From NCBI GenBank assembly GCA_010024385.1, contig RGHD01000004.1, positions 1 through 61,084 on the forward strand: a DNA stretch of 61,084 nt, in the 5' to 3' direction. Source of the stretch: Actinomycetota bacterium. GTDB taxonomy: Bacteria > Actinomycetota > Actinomycetes > Nanopelagicales > Nanopelagicaceae. Of the stretch, positions 16,455-24,562 are shown one piece after another; the first letter of the stretch is position 1, and each line of letters begins with the position of its first letter. Made by a program: the position numbers and the translations under genes. The notes beneath the pieces are model-generated. The model saw nothing but the letters and a program-made list of their open reading frames with translations, had not been told where the DNA came from and made no database searches.

Positions 16455-17258
16455 ATGTCGATCCGTCATTACAATCCAAGACGGCGCCGCCATGGGGAGT
16501 TATCACCTCGCGCCAATGGCCTTTTGAACTCTGTTTTTGGCATCGCAATTGTGCTCCAAGTCCTTTATCCATTAGTAAATGGTGAGGTTTTGCGCTTGCT
16601 CACAATAAATGTTGTCTATTGGGGCGCTGGTGCAATGTTGTTACATGCACTCCTTGCATATGGCACCCGCTATGCCATCACTTATTTTTTCTTTACTTTT
16701 ATCTTTGCCCTCACCATTGAACACGTTGGTGTCTTAACCCAGTGGCCATTTGGTAACTATTCATACTCTGGCAACTTAGGCTTAAAGATCTTTGAAGTAC
16801 CACTTGTTGTGCCATTTGCTTGGATCATGATGGCTCACCCAGTGTTAATTGCCGCCCGTCGCATTGCAGGTCATTGGGTCTTCCTTTACGGCGGAGTTGC
16901 ATTAGCTGCGTGGGACTTGTTTTTAGATCCACTGATGGTGGCACAAGGTAATTGGACTTGGGTTGTTAATGGAGCACACGTTCCTTTTCAGCCTGAGATT
17001 CCTTTATCAAATACTTTCGGTTGGTTACTCAGTGGAATGTTCTTAATTGGCGTTCTGCATGTTATTACCCCTCGTGAAAAGCGAAAGGGTGGCGCCTCAT
17101 TCCGCACCACTGACATTTTCCTTTTATGGACATTGTTCTCAGGAGTAATCGGCAACGTGTTCTTCTTTAGTCGTCCAGGTGTTGCCTTCTTTGCCGGTGG
17201 TATTTTTGGCATAGTCCTTGCCCCTTATTTCTTTAACCGCTGGTTAGGACGCCCTTAG
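16455..17258 (+). CDS. cruF: CruF-like carotenoid C-1',2' hydratase
   Basis: Integral membrane protein of 267 residues with about seven helices, in the carotenoid biosynthesis protein family (former DUF422) that includes CruF and bisanhydrobacterioruberin hydratase. Marks are IEHVGVLTQWPFGNYSYS, the FAWIMMAHP helix, AAWDLFLDPLMVAQGNWTW and SNTFGWLLSG, including conserved acidic and histidine residues. CruF adds water to the psi end of gamma-carotene-type molecules. It lies between crtA and the glycosyltransferase and is separated from the latter by only five bases. Confidence 0.86.
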   Translation: MSIRHYNPRRRRHGELSPRANGLLNSVFGIAIVLQVLYPLVNGEVLRLLTINVVYWGAGAMLLHALLAYGTRYAITYFFFTFIFALTIEHVGVLTQWPFGNYSYSGNLGLKIFEVPLVVPFAWIMMAHPVLIAARRIAGHWVFLYGGVALAAWDLFLDPLMVAQGNWTWVVNGAHVPFQPEIPLSNTFGWLLSGMFLIGVLHVITPREKRKGGASFRTTDIFLLWTLFSGVIGNVFFFSRPGVAFFAGGIFGIVLAPYFFNRWLGRP

Positions 17259-17263
17259 AGTCC

Positions 17264-18337
17264 ATGGATTACCTCTTAATCATTCCTTCCAGTTTTATTC
17301 TCTTCATTTCCTTCATCAACTTCTTCACTATTCGTAACCCAAATAAGATCACTCAAATACAAGAATCAATCTCAGTAGTTGTACCCCTTCGCAATGAGGC
17401 AACGAATGTTGAAGGACTTATTAACACACTTCGCACTCAAATGAACCTGGCTCAAGTTGAGTTTCTACTTCTAGATGATAATTCTGAGGATGAGACTCTC
17501 ACTCTCTTGCAGCAACACACAGCTGATCTATCTAACTTTCACATACTAAATGGATCCACGCTGGAACAGGGGTGGATTGGTAAAACCTGGGCGTTGCAAC
17601 AACTCTTTGAAAGATCTAGCGGTGAAATCATCATATCCGTTGATGCTGATGTGCGATTGGCTCCAGATGCATTAAGTGCTGCAGTTACATTGCTTAAGAA
17701 CACACAGTTAGATTTTCTCTCCCCTTATCCATCACAGTTGGCACATTCTTGGTCTGAGCGACTCATTCAGCCACTTCTGCAATGGTCATGGATGTCCACA
17801 GTTATTTTGCGAATTGCCGAAAAGAGCTCTATCTCTTCAATGGTTGTGGCCAACGGTCAATTCTTTGTTGTAAGACGCGCAGCTCTTGCTCAAGTTGGTG
17901 GTTATGAGTGCGTTCGCAGCAAAGTTCTAGATGATGTGGAATTAGCAAGAGCCCTTGTTAAGCAAGGCTCACATGGCTGTGTGGCAAATGGCGCATCAAT
18001 TGCTTCCACTCGAATGTATTCATCCTGGAGTGAGATCCAAGCCGGATATGGAAAATCTCTGCATGCAGCTTTTGGTTCTGTTTTTGGTTGTGCACTTGCA
18101 ATTACATTCCTCTTTCTTACAGGAATCGCTCCACTTATCGCCGGAATCACAGGTTCATATGTGGCCTGGTATGCATATGCCGCGGTTACTCTTACCCGCG
18201 CAATGAGTTCAATTAAAACCGGCAAAAATGGTGTGGATGCGCTCTTGCATCCCATTTCTTCTGCACTTCTCATCTACCTCATCATTTACTCATGGTTAAT
18301 GCGTGGGCAAGTGCAATGGAAAGGCCGCACGCTATGA
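17264..18337 (+). CDS. cruG: Family 2 glycosyltransferase, CruG-like
   Basis: 357 residues. An N-terminal membrane helix is followed by a GT-A domain: SVVVPLRNEATNVEGL, LLDDNSEDET, the DxD metal site SVDADVR (near 128), LDDVELARAL, and RMYSSW in place of the Q-x-x-R-W motif. Two or three C-terminal helices follow. In Cyanobacteria and Salinibacter, CruG adds sugar to the 2'-hydroxyl of CruF products. The neighbour cruF suggests the same here. Sugar and exact position are inferred. The stop overlaps the next ATG (ATGA). Confidence 0.78.
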   Translation: MDYLLIIPSSFILFISFINFFTIRNPNKITQIQESISVVVPLRNEATNVEGLINTLRTQMNLAQVEFLLLDDNSEDETLTLLQQHTADLSNFHILNGSTLEQGWIGKTWALQQLFERSSGEIIISVDADVRLAPDALSAAVTLLKNTQLDFLSPYPSQLAHSWSERLIQPLLQWSWMSTVILRIAEKSSISSMVVANGQFFVVRRAALAQVGGYECVRSKVLDDVELARALVKQGSHGCVANGASIASTRMYSSWSEIQAGYGKSLHAAFGSVFGCALAITFLFLTGIAPLIAGITGSYVAWYAYAAVTLTRAMSSIKTGKNGVDALLHPISSALLIYLIIYSWLMRGQVQWKGRTL

Positions 18338-19848
18338 AGATAGTTGTCATTGGCGCTGGCATGGGCGGCATGATGTCAGCTGCGCGCTTAGCTAAAGCCG
18401 GTCATGAAGTCAGCCTCTATGAAGCATCAGATCGCGTGGGCGGAAAGTTACACACTGAATGGATAGGCAAGGTTGCCTTTGACACAGGGCCATCTCTTTT
18501 AACTTTGCCGGCTGTATATAAAGATTTCTTTGCGCGCACCGGTAAACATCTAGGACTACTCTGTGAGATACAGACCGTGGATCCATCTTTTGAATATCGA
18601 TTTGCCGATGGCACCAGCGTTACCTTCGCAAACCTTTCTAGGTATCACACGCTCAATAATCTACGTGCAGCCTATGGTGAATCTGTTTCTCGCCAATGGG
18701 ATCAACTCATGCGCAGAGCAGAAAAAATGTGGGATGTTTCCCGTGAGCCATTTATTGAAAATGAACTGCGCTCTCCGCTCTCATTGCTCAAGCGCTTCTC
18801 ACTTATCAGAGATTTAAAGATTATCGCGCCATGGAAAACTTTGAGAGATTTTGCAACCGAAGAACTTGCCGATGAGCATCTACGTTTCATCCTAGATCGC
18901 TATGCAACCTATAGCGGCTCTGATCCACGTAAGGCACCTGCAGTTCTCTCCACTATCGCCTATGTTGAAGAAACTTTTGGTGCTTGGCATATCAAAGGCG
19001 GCATTGGAACGCTGGCAACACTGGTGCATGAGCGCGCAGAGAATGTTGGGGTAACTTTCCACCTGAACTCAGCTGTTGCATCGATTAATGTAAATAGAGG
19101 CAAGGCAACTGGAATTACTTTAGAAAACGGTGAAGTTATTAACGCTGATGCTGTCATTGCAAATGCTGATGCATCACTGATCTATAACACACTTATCAAA
19201 GAAAAATTGAGAAAGATTAAGAAGGTTAGAAAGAATCTAGAGAAAGCTGATGTCTCCCTTGCCGGCTTCTCATTACTCCTTGGCATGCGAAAAGATGATT
19301 CAGTCCCCTTAAATCACCACACAGTTCTATTTCCTAAGGACTATGACGCAGAGTTCGATGCGATATTTACCCACAAGCAACCTGTTGCTGAACCCACCAT
19401 CTATATCTGCGCTCCTGGTGATGGTGCCATGTCTAAAGATGAACTATTAGAAGGGTGGTTTGTTTTAGTGAACGCACCTACCCACGGCGCTGACGGCTTT
19501 GATTGGAACAATGCAGAGTTTGCACGCACCTATGCCAACAGCATTATTGATCAAATTGAAGCGCGTGGTATCCAAGTTCGCTCACGCCTGGAATCAATGA
19601 CCATTAGAACTCCTGCAGATTTAGAGAATGCTGTTAGAGCACCTGGTGGTTCTATCTATGGAACTTCAAGTAATGGTCCGCGCGCAGCTTTTATGCGCGC
19701 AAAGAATCGTTCTCCAATTAAATCTTTGTATTGTGTTGGTGGTTCAGCCCATCCTGGTGGCGGATTACCTTTAGTCGGTTTGAGCGCTGAAATGGTTGCT
19801 AATGCAATTGGGAGCGCGCAAAACGGACAACCATTAAAAAGCCACTAA
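18334..19848 (+). CDS. crtD: CrtI/CrtD-type carotenoid desaturase
   Basis: 505 residues of the FAD-dependent phytoene desaturase superfamily. The Rossmann motif is VVIGAGMGGMMSAARLAKAGHEVSLYE, then DRVGGKLHTE and FDTGPSLLTLP. The C-terminal FAD motif is GGSAHPGGGLPLVGLSAEMVANAI. A second, more typical crtI lies at 21513, so this copy probably acts as a 3,4-desaturase (CrtD) on the hydrated end; that assignment is inference from context. The start is the ATG at 18334, overlapping the glycosyltransferase stop. The longer frame adds 14 unrelated residues. Confidence 0.8.
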   Translation: MKIVVIGAGMGGMMSAARLAKAGHEVSLYEASDRVGGKLHTEWIGKVAFDTGPSLLTLPAVYKDFFARTGKHLGLLCEIQTVDPSFEYRFADGTSVTFANLSRYHTLNNLRAAYGESVSRQWDQLMRRAEKMWDVSREPFIENELRSPLSLLKRFSLIRDLKIIAPWKTLRDFATEELADEHLRFILDRYATYSGSDPRKAPAVLSTIAYVEETFGAWHIKGGIGTLATLVHERAENVGVTFHLNSAVASINVNRGKATGITLENGEVINADAVIANADASLIYNTLIKEKLRKIKKVRKNLEKADVSLAGFSLLLGMRKDDSVPLNHHTVLFPKDYDAEFDAIFTHKQPVAEPTIYICAPGDGAMSKDELLEGWFVLVNAPTHGADGFDWNNAEFARTYANSIIDQIEARGIQVRSRLESMTIRTPADLENAVRAPGGSIYGTSSNGPRAAFMRAKNRSPIKSLYCVGGSAHPGGGLPLVGLSAEMVANAIGSAQNGQPLKSH

Positions 19849-20419
19849 TTTGAAGTGCTAGAAAAGCCACAGAGAGCACATAAACTCCTGGAAGATTTAA
19901 CTGCCACATAATCAAAACCACAAATAAGAATGATGCGCGCACTGGTCGCTCTGCTGGTGTAACAACACCAATATCTTCAACACCCAGTGATACTAACTTT
20001 GCTCGTGCATATTCTTGGAAAGAAGCAACGCACCAGAGTGTTATTACTAGCCAGGCTGGGACGCCGATGACATAAAGAGCGTAGAGCCAGAGCGCTTCGC
20101 TGATGCGATCAACTACTGAATCAAGGGTTGCGCCCCATGAACTTTGACGCTTTTGAAATATTGCAACGCTTCCATCAATGCCATCACAAAAGAGAGAGAA
20201 AACTAGAAAACCAACTGCCCACCATGAGGTTGCTGTGAGAGCGGTGGCAGCAGCTGAAAGAAGACCTAACATTGTTAAAACATTGGGTGAAATGCGCAGC
20301 AGAGTTGCTATTAGACCAAATCGATAAGAGATATTGAGCCACCAAGCAACAACCCCAGTTACAGGGGCATCGTTATGCAACGAACTCCACGTAGAGGTGA
20401 ACTCTTTCTTACTGAGCAT
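19799..20419 (-). CDS. CDP-alcohol phosphatidyltransferase family protein
   Basis: 206 residues with five to six membrane helices. The CDP-alcohol phosphotransferase signature is seen as CDGIDGSVAIFQKRQSSWGA then TLDSVVDR: all four aspartates and both glycines are in register, with Ile where many members have Arg, a form common in an actinobacterial subfamily. It probably transfers a phospho-alcohol in phospholipid synthesis; the acceptor is unknown. It lies antisense within the carotenoid island and overlaps the crtD-like gene end by 50 bases. The ATG at 20419 has a GGAAGAGAG ribosome site; the longer frame is rejected. Confidence 0.87.
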   Translation of the reverse strand: MLSKKEFTSTWSSLHNDAPVTGVVAWWLNISYRFGLIATLLRISPNVLTMLGLLSAAATALTATSWWAVGFLVFSLFCDGIDGSVAIFQKRQSSWGATLDSVVDRISEALWLYALYVIGVPAWLVITLWCVASFQEYARAKLVSLGVEDIGVVTPAERPVRASFLFVVLIMWQLNLPGVYVLSVAFLALQISGFLMVVRFARSQLH

Positions 20420-20455
20420 TTTCTCTCTTCCTTTTTCTGGCACTTGAGTATTCAT

Positions 20456-20461
20456 AGTATA
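20456..20461 (-). promoter_or_regulatory. Possible -10 element for the CDP-alcohol transferase gene
   Basis: TATACT on the minus strand lies 37 bases before the ATG at 20419, giving a short leader with a normal ribosome site. TTATGA at about 17 bases upstream is a weak -35. The crtE start (GTG at 20526) is divergent, and I see no clear crtE promoter. Confidence 0.35.
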
Positions 20462-20525
20462 GAAGTGCAGGCTCATAAGAGCGCTAAGAATGGCGTGGAG
20501 AACTGGGTGAGGGTACCTTTGCGCT

Positions 20526-21512
20526 GTGAGTTCAGCGACTAAATCAGAGTTACAAGAGACGCGCGATTGCGTAGAGATTGAACTCACTCAATTCATGCGT
20601 GATCAGAGCGCATTTGCCTATGCTGGAATCAAAAGCGCTGGGGGTTCTCTAACTCCAGCAACTACTAAAGCCATCTCCTGTCTTGAACTGCTTCAAGCAT
20701 GTGCTCTCATTCATGATGACTTAATGGATGGTTCTGACACACGTCGCGGTAAGCCATCTATTCATCGCCACTTTGAATCAATCCATGTCCAAGATGAGTT
20801 GGAAGGTTTCGCCCCTGCCTACGGTTTAGCCTCTGCAGTTCTATTGGGTGACTTGGCACTTGTCTGGTCAAACCAACTACTTAATACTTCTGGGATTTCA
20901 AGTGATGAGCTTCGCCGCGTTATGCCAATCTTTGATGAGATGCGCGTTGAGTTAATGGCAGGACAGTTCTTAGACATTCATGAGCAAACACAAAAGAACA
21001 CAGATCTTGATCGTTCAATGAAGATTGCTCGCTACAAATCTGGCAAATACACAATTGAGCGACCTCTTCACATGGGAGCAGCCCTAGCCGCAGATGTCTC
21101 CCCAGCACTTCTTATGGCTCTCTCCGACTATGGATTACCTCTTGGAGAGGCTTTCCAGTTCCGCGATGATTTACTTGGCGTCTTTGGTGATCCCTCAGTC
21201 ACAGGAAAACCTGCTGGTGATGATCTGCGTGAAGGAAAGCGCACAGCCCTTATCGCAATGACTGATGCCAGATGCACTGAAGCTATGAAAGCTGAGAGCC
21301 GCAAATATTTTGGTAAGAACGATATTGATGAAAAAGGCGTGGCCATCTTGCAAGAGATAATAATTTCAACAGGCGCAAAAGCAGCGATTGAAACTATGAT
21401 TGATGAATTGACCTCAAAGGCGTTAAAAGCTATTGAAAACCCAGTTATCGATAACGCTGGACGCGATTTACTCAATGAGCTAGCCCTGATCGCCACGAAG
21501 CGGAGTATGTAA
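20526..21512 (+). CDS. crtE: Geranylgeranyl diphosphate synthase-like polyprenyl synthetase, N-terminal segment missing
   Basis: Trans-isoprenyl diphosphate synthase family, expected to make GGPP for phytoene synthase. Both aspartate-rich motifs are present: DDLMDGSDTRRG at residues 64-75 and FRDDLLGVFGDPSVTGKPAGDD. The usual GGKRLRP segment that binds IPP is absent: VEIELTQFMRDQ runs straight into SAFAYAGIKSAGG, whereas relatives have about 30-35 residues there, ending in GGKRLRP. The 328 residues fit such a loss. The reading frame is intact. It starts at GTG, and its stop abuts crtI (TAAATG). Activity is uncertain without this segment. Confidence 0.85.
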   Translation: MSSATKSELQETRDCVEIELTQFMRDQSAFAYAGIKSAGGSLTPATTKAISCLELLQACALIHDDLMDGSDTRRGKPSIHRHFESIHVQDELEGFAPAYGLASAVLLGDLALVWSNQLLNTSGISSDELRRVMPIFDEMRVELMAGQFLDIHEQTQKNTDLDRSMKIARYKSGKYTIERPLHMGAALAADVSPALLMALSDYGLPLGEAFQFRDDLLGVFGDPSVTGKPAGDDLREGKRTALIAMTDARCTEAMKAESRKYFGKNDIDEKGVAILQEIIISTGAKAAIETMIDELTSKALKAIENPVIDNAGRDLLNELALIATKRSM

Positions 21513-22997
21513 ATGGTTGCCCGAGTTAAAGGCCCTACCGATCACGTTGTAGTTGTCGGCGCAGGCCTTGCTGGATTAAGCGCGGCACTGCGCCTTGCTG
21601 GTGCTGGTCGAAAAGTAACTGTTTTAGAGCGCGAAAGCGTTCCTGGTGGACGAAATGGTCTGCTTAACAAAGATGGCTATGCATTTGATACCGGGCCATC
21701 AGTTTTAACAATGCCATCTCTTATCAATGATGCCTTCAACTGCGTTGGCGAAGATATGAAAGACTGGTTGGAGCTCACTCCACTCACACCCCTCTATCGC
21801 GCTTTCTATGCTGATGGATCACAGTTAGATGTGCACTCTGATACCAATGAGATGGAAGCAGAGATTGCCAAGCACATCAGTAGCGATGAAGCTGCTGGAT
21901 ACCGCAGATACGTAGATTTTGTTACAAAACTCTATAAGTATGAAATGAATGATTTCATCGATAGAAATATCGATAGTCCTCTGAACTTACTCACACCTAA
22001 CCTTGCCCGCTTAATCGCACTGGGAGGTTTCCGAAAGCTCTCCCCTAAAGTAAATCAATTTATGAAAGATCCTCGTCTGCAAAAGGTTTATTCATTCCAA
22101 GCTATGTATGCAGGAGTGAGCCCGCAGCAAGCTCTTGCTATCTATGCCGTCATTGCATACATGGACTCAGTTAATGGAGTCTTTTTCCCTAAGGGTGGCA
22201 TGCATGCAGTTCCACGCGCACTTGCTGCAGCTGCCCAAAAGCATGGAGTTGTCTTTAAATACAACACCACAGTGACAAATGTTGAAGTCAGCAATGGCCG
22301 TGCAAAAGCAGTTATTACCGAATCTGGTGAGCGCTATGAGTGTGACGCCGTTATTTTGAATCCAGATCTACCCGTTGCCTATCGCGAATTGCTTGGTAAA
22401 TCCCCAGTATCAATTAAGCGCCTGAAGTACTCACCTTCTTGTGTGACTCTATTGATTGGTTCAAGTAAGAAATATGACTTTACGGCCCACCACAACATCC
22501 ACTTTGGTCACTCTTGGGATGGCGTCTTTGATGAACTCATCAAGAAAAAGCAGCTAATGAGTGATCCCAGCATCCTGGTCACCATTCCAACTCATGATGA
22601 TCCCAATTTAGCTCCACCAGGTAAGCATTCTTATTATGTTTTGTTCCCAACGCCTAACTTAGATAGCAATATCGATTGGACTAAACAAGCAGGTCCTTAT
22701 CGTGATCAAATGATTAAGACCATTGAAGAGCGCGGCTATAGCGGCTTTGGTGATGCTATTGAAACTGAAGTAATGACCACTCCACTTGATTGGAAAAATC
22801 AGGGAATGGAGATGGGTGCACCTTTTGCTAGTGCACATACATTCTTTCAAACTGGTCCCTTTAGACCACGCAACATGGCACAAGGTATTGATAACGTTGT
22901 CTTTGCCGGATCTGGAACACAACCTGGTGTTGGCGTTCCAATGGTTTTAATCTCTGGACGACTTGCCGCAGAGCGAATTGTGGGACCAGTTAAGTAA
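21513..22997 (+). CDS. crtI: Phytoene desaturase
   Basis: FAD-dependent CrtI, converting phytoene to lycopene or a related desaturated product at the membrane. 494 residues. The N-terminal FAD motif is VVVGAGLAGLSAALRLAGAGRKVTVLE with SVPGGRNG and FDTGPSVLTMP. The C-terminal motif is FAGSGTQPGVGVPMVLISGRLAAERI, with VNGVFFPKGGMHAVPRALA in the middle. It is flanked with no gaps by crtE and crtB, giving the canonical E-I-B order. All three are probably one transcript with coupled translation. Confidence 0.95.
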   Translation: MVARVKGPTDHVVVVGAGLAGLSAALRLAGAGRKVTVLERESVPGGRNGLLNKDGYAFDTGPSVLTMPSLINDAFNCVGEDMKDWLELTPLTPLYRAFYADGSQLDVHSDTNEMEAEIAKHISSDEAAGYRRYVDFVTKLYKYEMNDFIDRNIDSPLNLLTPNLARLIALGGFRKLSPKVNQFMKDPRLQKVYSFQAMYAGVSPQQALAIYAVIAYMDSVNGVFFPKGGMHAVPRALAAAAQKHGVVFKYNTTVTNVEVSNGRAKAVITESGERYECDAVILNPDLPVAYRELLGKSPVSIKRLKYSPSCVTLLIGSSKKYDFTAHHNIHFGHSWDGVFDELIKKKQLMSDPSILVTIPTHDDPNLAPPGKHSYYVLFPTPNLDSNIDWTKQAGPYRDQMIKTIEERGYSGFGDAIETEVMTTPLDWKNQGMEMGAPFASAHTFFQTGPFRPRNMAQGIDNVVFAGSGTQPGVGVPMVLISGRLAAERIVGPVK

Positions 22998-23870
22998 ATG
23001 AATGAGTTAGAGGAATCCTATGCCGAGTGCAAAAGATTAAATTCTCTTCACGGCAAAACCTATTACTTAGCCACACTTCTTCTACCTAAAGCTAAACGCA
23101 AATATGTTCATGCCCTTTATGGTTTTGCCCGCTATGCCGATGAAATCGTTGATGATCTTGCATCGACGCTGACTGTGCAGGAAAAGGCAAATGCATTGGG
23201 TGTGTGGGGTAAGAAGATTATTCAAGACCTCAAGAGCGGCCAAAGTAATGATGCAATCGGGCGAGCACTAATTGACACTGTCAATACATTTGCAATCCCC
23301 CACGAGCACTTTGAAGCTTTCCTTCACTCGATGACAATGGATTTAACTGTGCAGGAGTATCAAACATATGAAGATCTTCTGGAATATGTCTATGGATCTG
23401 CCGCAGTCATTGGTCTTGAGATGGTTCCAGTGCTTGGAGTTCTTCAAGATGGTGCTTATGAATGTGCCAAGAAGCTAGGTATTGCATTCCAATTAGCTAA
23501 CTTCATCCGCGATGTGGGAGAAGATTTAGATCGAGGCCGTATTTATCTGCCAATTACTGAGCTTGCTGAGCACGGTGTCACACGTGAAATGCTTGAGGAG
23601 CGGGTCCTAACGCCACAAATCATAAGCGCACTGAAGTTTCAAATAGCACGTGTGCGCCAGCTACAACAAGAAGCAACTCCAGGGATTCAAATGTTGGCAG
23701 CATCTAGTCGTCCATGTATTGAGGCAGCAAGTGAGCTCTACTGCGGCATTGTTGATGAAGTAGAAAAAATTGGTTATGACATCTTTAACAAGCGTGCCAA
23801 GACTTCCACCGCCCGCAGATTACGCGTCTTTATTAGCGCTTATTTGAAGCGCCTAGCCGTATCCAATTAG
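22998..23870 (+). CDS. crtB: Phytoene synthase
   Basis: CrtB condenses two GGPP into phytoene. 290 residues. Both aspartate-rich substrate motifs are visible: YADEIVDDLAS (DExxDD) near residue 50 and ANFIRDVGEDLDRGRIYLP (DxxxD) near 175. It starts directly after the crtI stop (TAAATG). Its last 38 bases overlap the convergent crtYd gene. Confidence 0.96.
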   Translation: MNELEESYAECKRLNSLHGKTYYLATLLLPKAKRKYVHALYGFARYADEIVDDLASTLTVQEKANALGVWGKKIIQDLKSGQSNDAIGRALIDTVNTFAIPHEHFEAFLHSMTMDLTVQEYQTYEDLLEYVYGSAAVIGLEMVPVLGVLQDGAYECAKKLGIAFQLANFIRDVGEDLDRGRIYLPITELAEHGVTREMLEERVLTPQIISALKFQIARVRQLQQEATPGIQMLAASSRPCIEAASELYCGIVDEVEKIGYDIFNKRAKTSTARRLRVFISAYLKRLAVSN

Positions 23871-24132
23871 ATAAAACACCCAGTACTAGCGCAAAGCCAA
23901 AGAGTAGGTCTTCCACTGGAGCTGATGCTATTCGCCAGCCAATAATTGCATCTGGGCTATACATCACAATATTTCTTGAAGTCAGCCACCAATTTGTTAA
24001 CAGTTGGAAGCCAACAATAATTGCGTAAGAGGTCCAAAAGACTCGGCGCTTGAGGAGCTGTGTATTGAAGAGATAGAGATCAAAAGAAATAGCGAAGAAA
24101 ACTGCAAAAATAGCAATCTGTGTATAGGTCAT
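23833..24132 (-). CDS. crtYd: Lycopene cyclase subunit CrtYd
   Basis: Small membrane protein of 99 residues with three helices, one half of the heterodimeric actinobacterial lycopene cyclase. The signature APVEDLLFGFALVLG carries the P-x-E-D/E pattern of the domain. It overlaps the crtYc stop as ATGA, so subunits are made in tandem. Heterodimeric CrtYc/Yd can form one beta ring (gamma-carotene) or two, and the cruF-type genes here favour a monocyclic product. The tail overlaps crtB on the other strand. Confidence 0.92.
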   Translation of the reverse strand: MTYTQIAIFAVFFAISFDLYLFNTQLLKRRVFWTSYAIIVGFQLLTNWWLTSRNIVMYSPDAIIGWRIASAPVEDLLFGFALVLGVLSNWIRLGASNKR

Positions 24133-24455
24133 TTATAGACCTGCCAATGCTTCTTAACCGTGCGAACAGCTTCAATAGTCATTAACGCTGCAATTGGAAC
24201 AACGATGAAGAACAAATACTCCTCCAGCGGAATACCAAATGGACCAAAAATGCCTAGGATTTGAGCTTTATCAAAATACCAATGGCCACTTGCAATCGCA
24301 TATTTGTCCCATGCAATGAATAGAAAAGCCACAGGAGCAATTGCTAGCACTACTCGCTTAAACTGCTTGAGAACCCCAACTTTTAAAAACACTTCTAGCC
24401 AAAACGAGCCAACGACTGTGAAAATAATCATGGCTAGGTATCCATACTTTTGCAC
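24129..24455 (-). CDS. crtYc: Lycopene cyclase subunit CrtYc
   Basis: 108 residues with three membrane helices. The signature GIPLEEYLFFIVVPI contains the PxEE motif of lycopene cyclase domains. It partners CrtYd, which follows with an ATGA overlap. It starts at GTG at 24455, and a TAGCGT -10 element lies exactly six bases upstream, so the mRNA is probably leaderless. The promoter is divergent from, and interlaced with, the TPP riboswitch region. Confidence 0.92.
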   Translation of the reverse strand: MQKYGYLAMIIFTVVGSFWLEVFLKVGVLKQFKRVVLAIAPVAFLFIAWDKYAIASGHWYFDKAQILGIFGPFGIPLEEYLFFIVVPIAALMTIEAVRTVKKHWQVYK

Positions 24456-24461
24456 GAGATA

Positions 24462-24467
24462 ACGCTA
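24462..24467 (-). promoter_or_regulatory. -10 element of a leaderless promoter (crtYc)
   Basis: TAGCGT on the minus strand, six bases, then the GTG start of crtYc. It lies only a few bases from the 5' edge of the TPP riboswitch on the opposite strand. Confidence 0.5.
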
Positions 24468-24473
24468 CTCTAA

Positions 24474-24556
24474 TAACCACGGGAGCCGCTTGCGGCTGAG
24501 AGGGTTTGAAATTCAAACCGACCGATTGACCCGTCCGATAATGCGGACGTGGAAAG
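24474..24556 (+). promoter_or_regulatory. TPP (THI-box) riboswitch
   Basis: The core CCACGGGAGCC ... GGCTGAGAGGG is followed by a variable stem, GACCGATTGACCCGTCC, then GATAATGCGGACGTGG. P1 pairs CCACG (24477-24481) with CGTGG (24548-24552). The invariant CTGAGA and the TAATGCGGACGT-like helix match the thiamine pyrophosphate aptamer. The ribosome site AAAGGA starts right after P1, seven bases or so before the pnuT ATG, and no terminator hairpin intervenes, so control is probably at translation initiation: TPP bound, ribosome site masked. Confidence 0.92.
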
Positions 24557-24562
24557 GAAACT

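Noticed and set aside
19990-20200. Missing Arg in the CDP-alcohol transferase signature as a loss of function
   Set aside because: All four aspartates and both glycines are in register, and the A-V/I form is common in an actinobacterial subfamily.
20420-20587. Extended start of the CDP-alcohol transferase overlapping crtE
   Set aside because: The ATG at 20419 has a strong ribosome site, and the extension is antisense to the crtE start with no homology.
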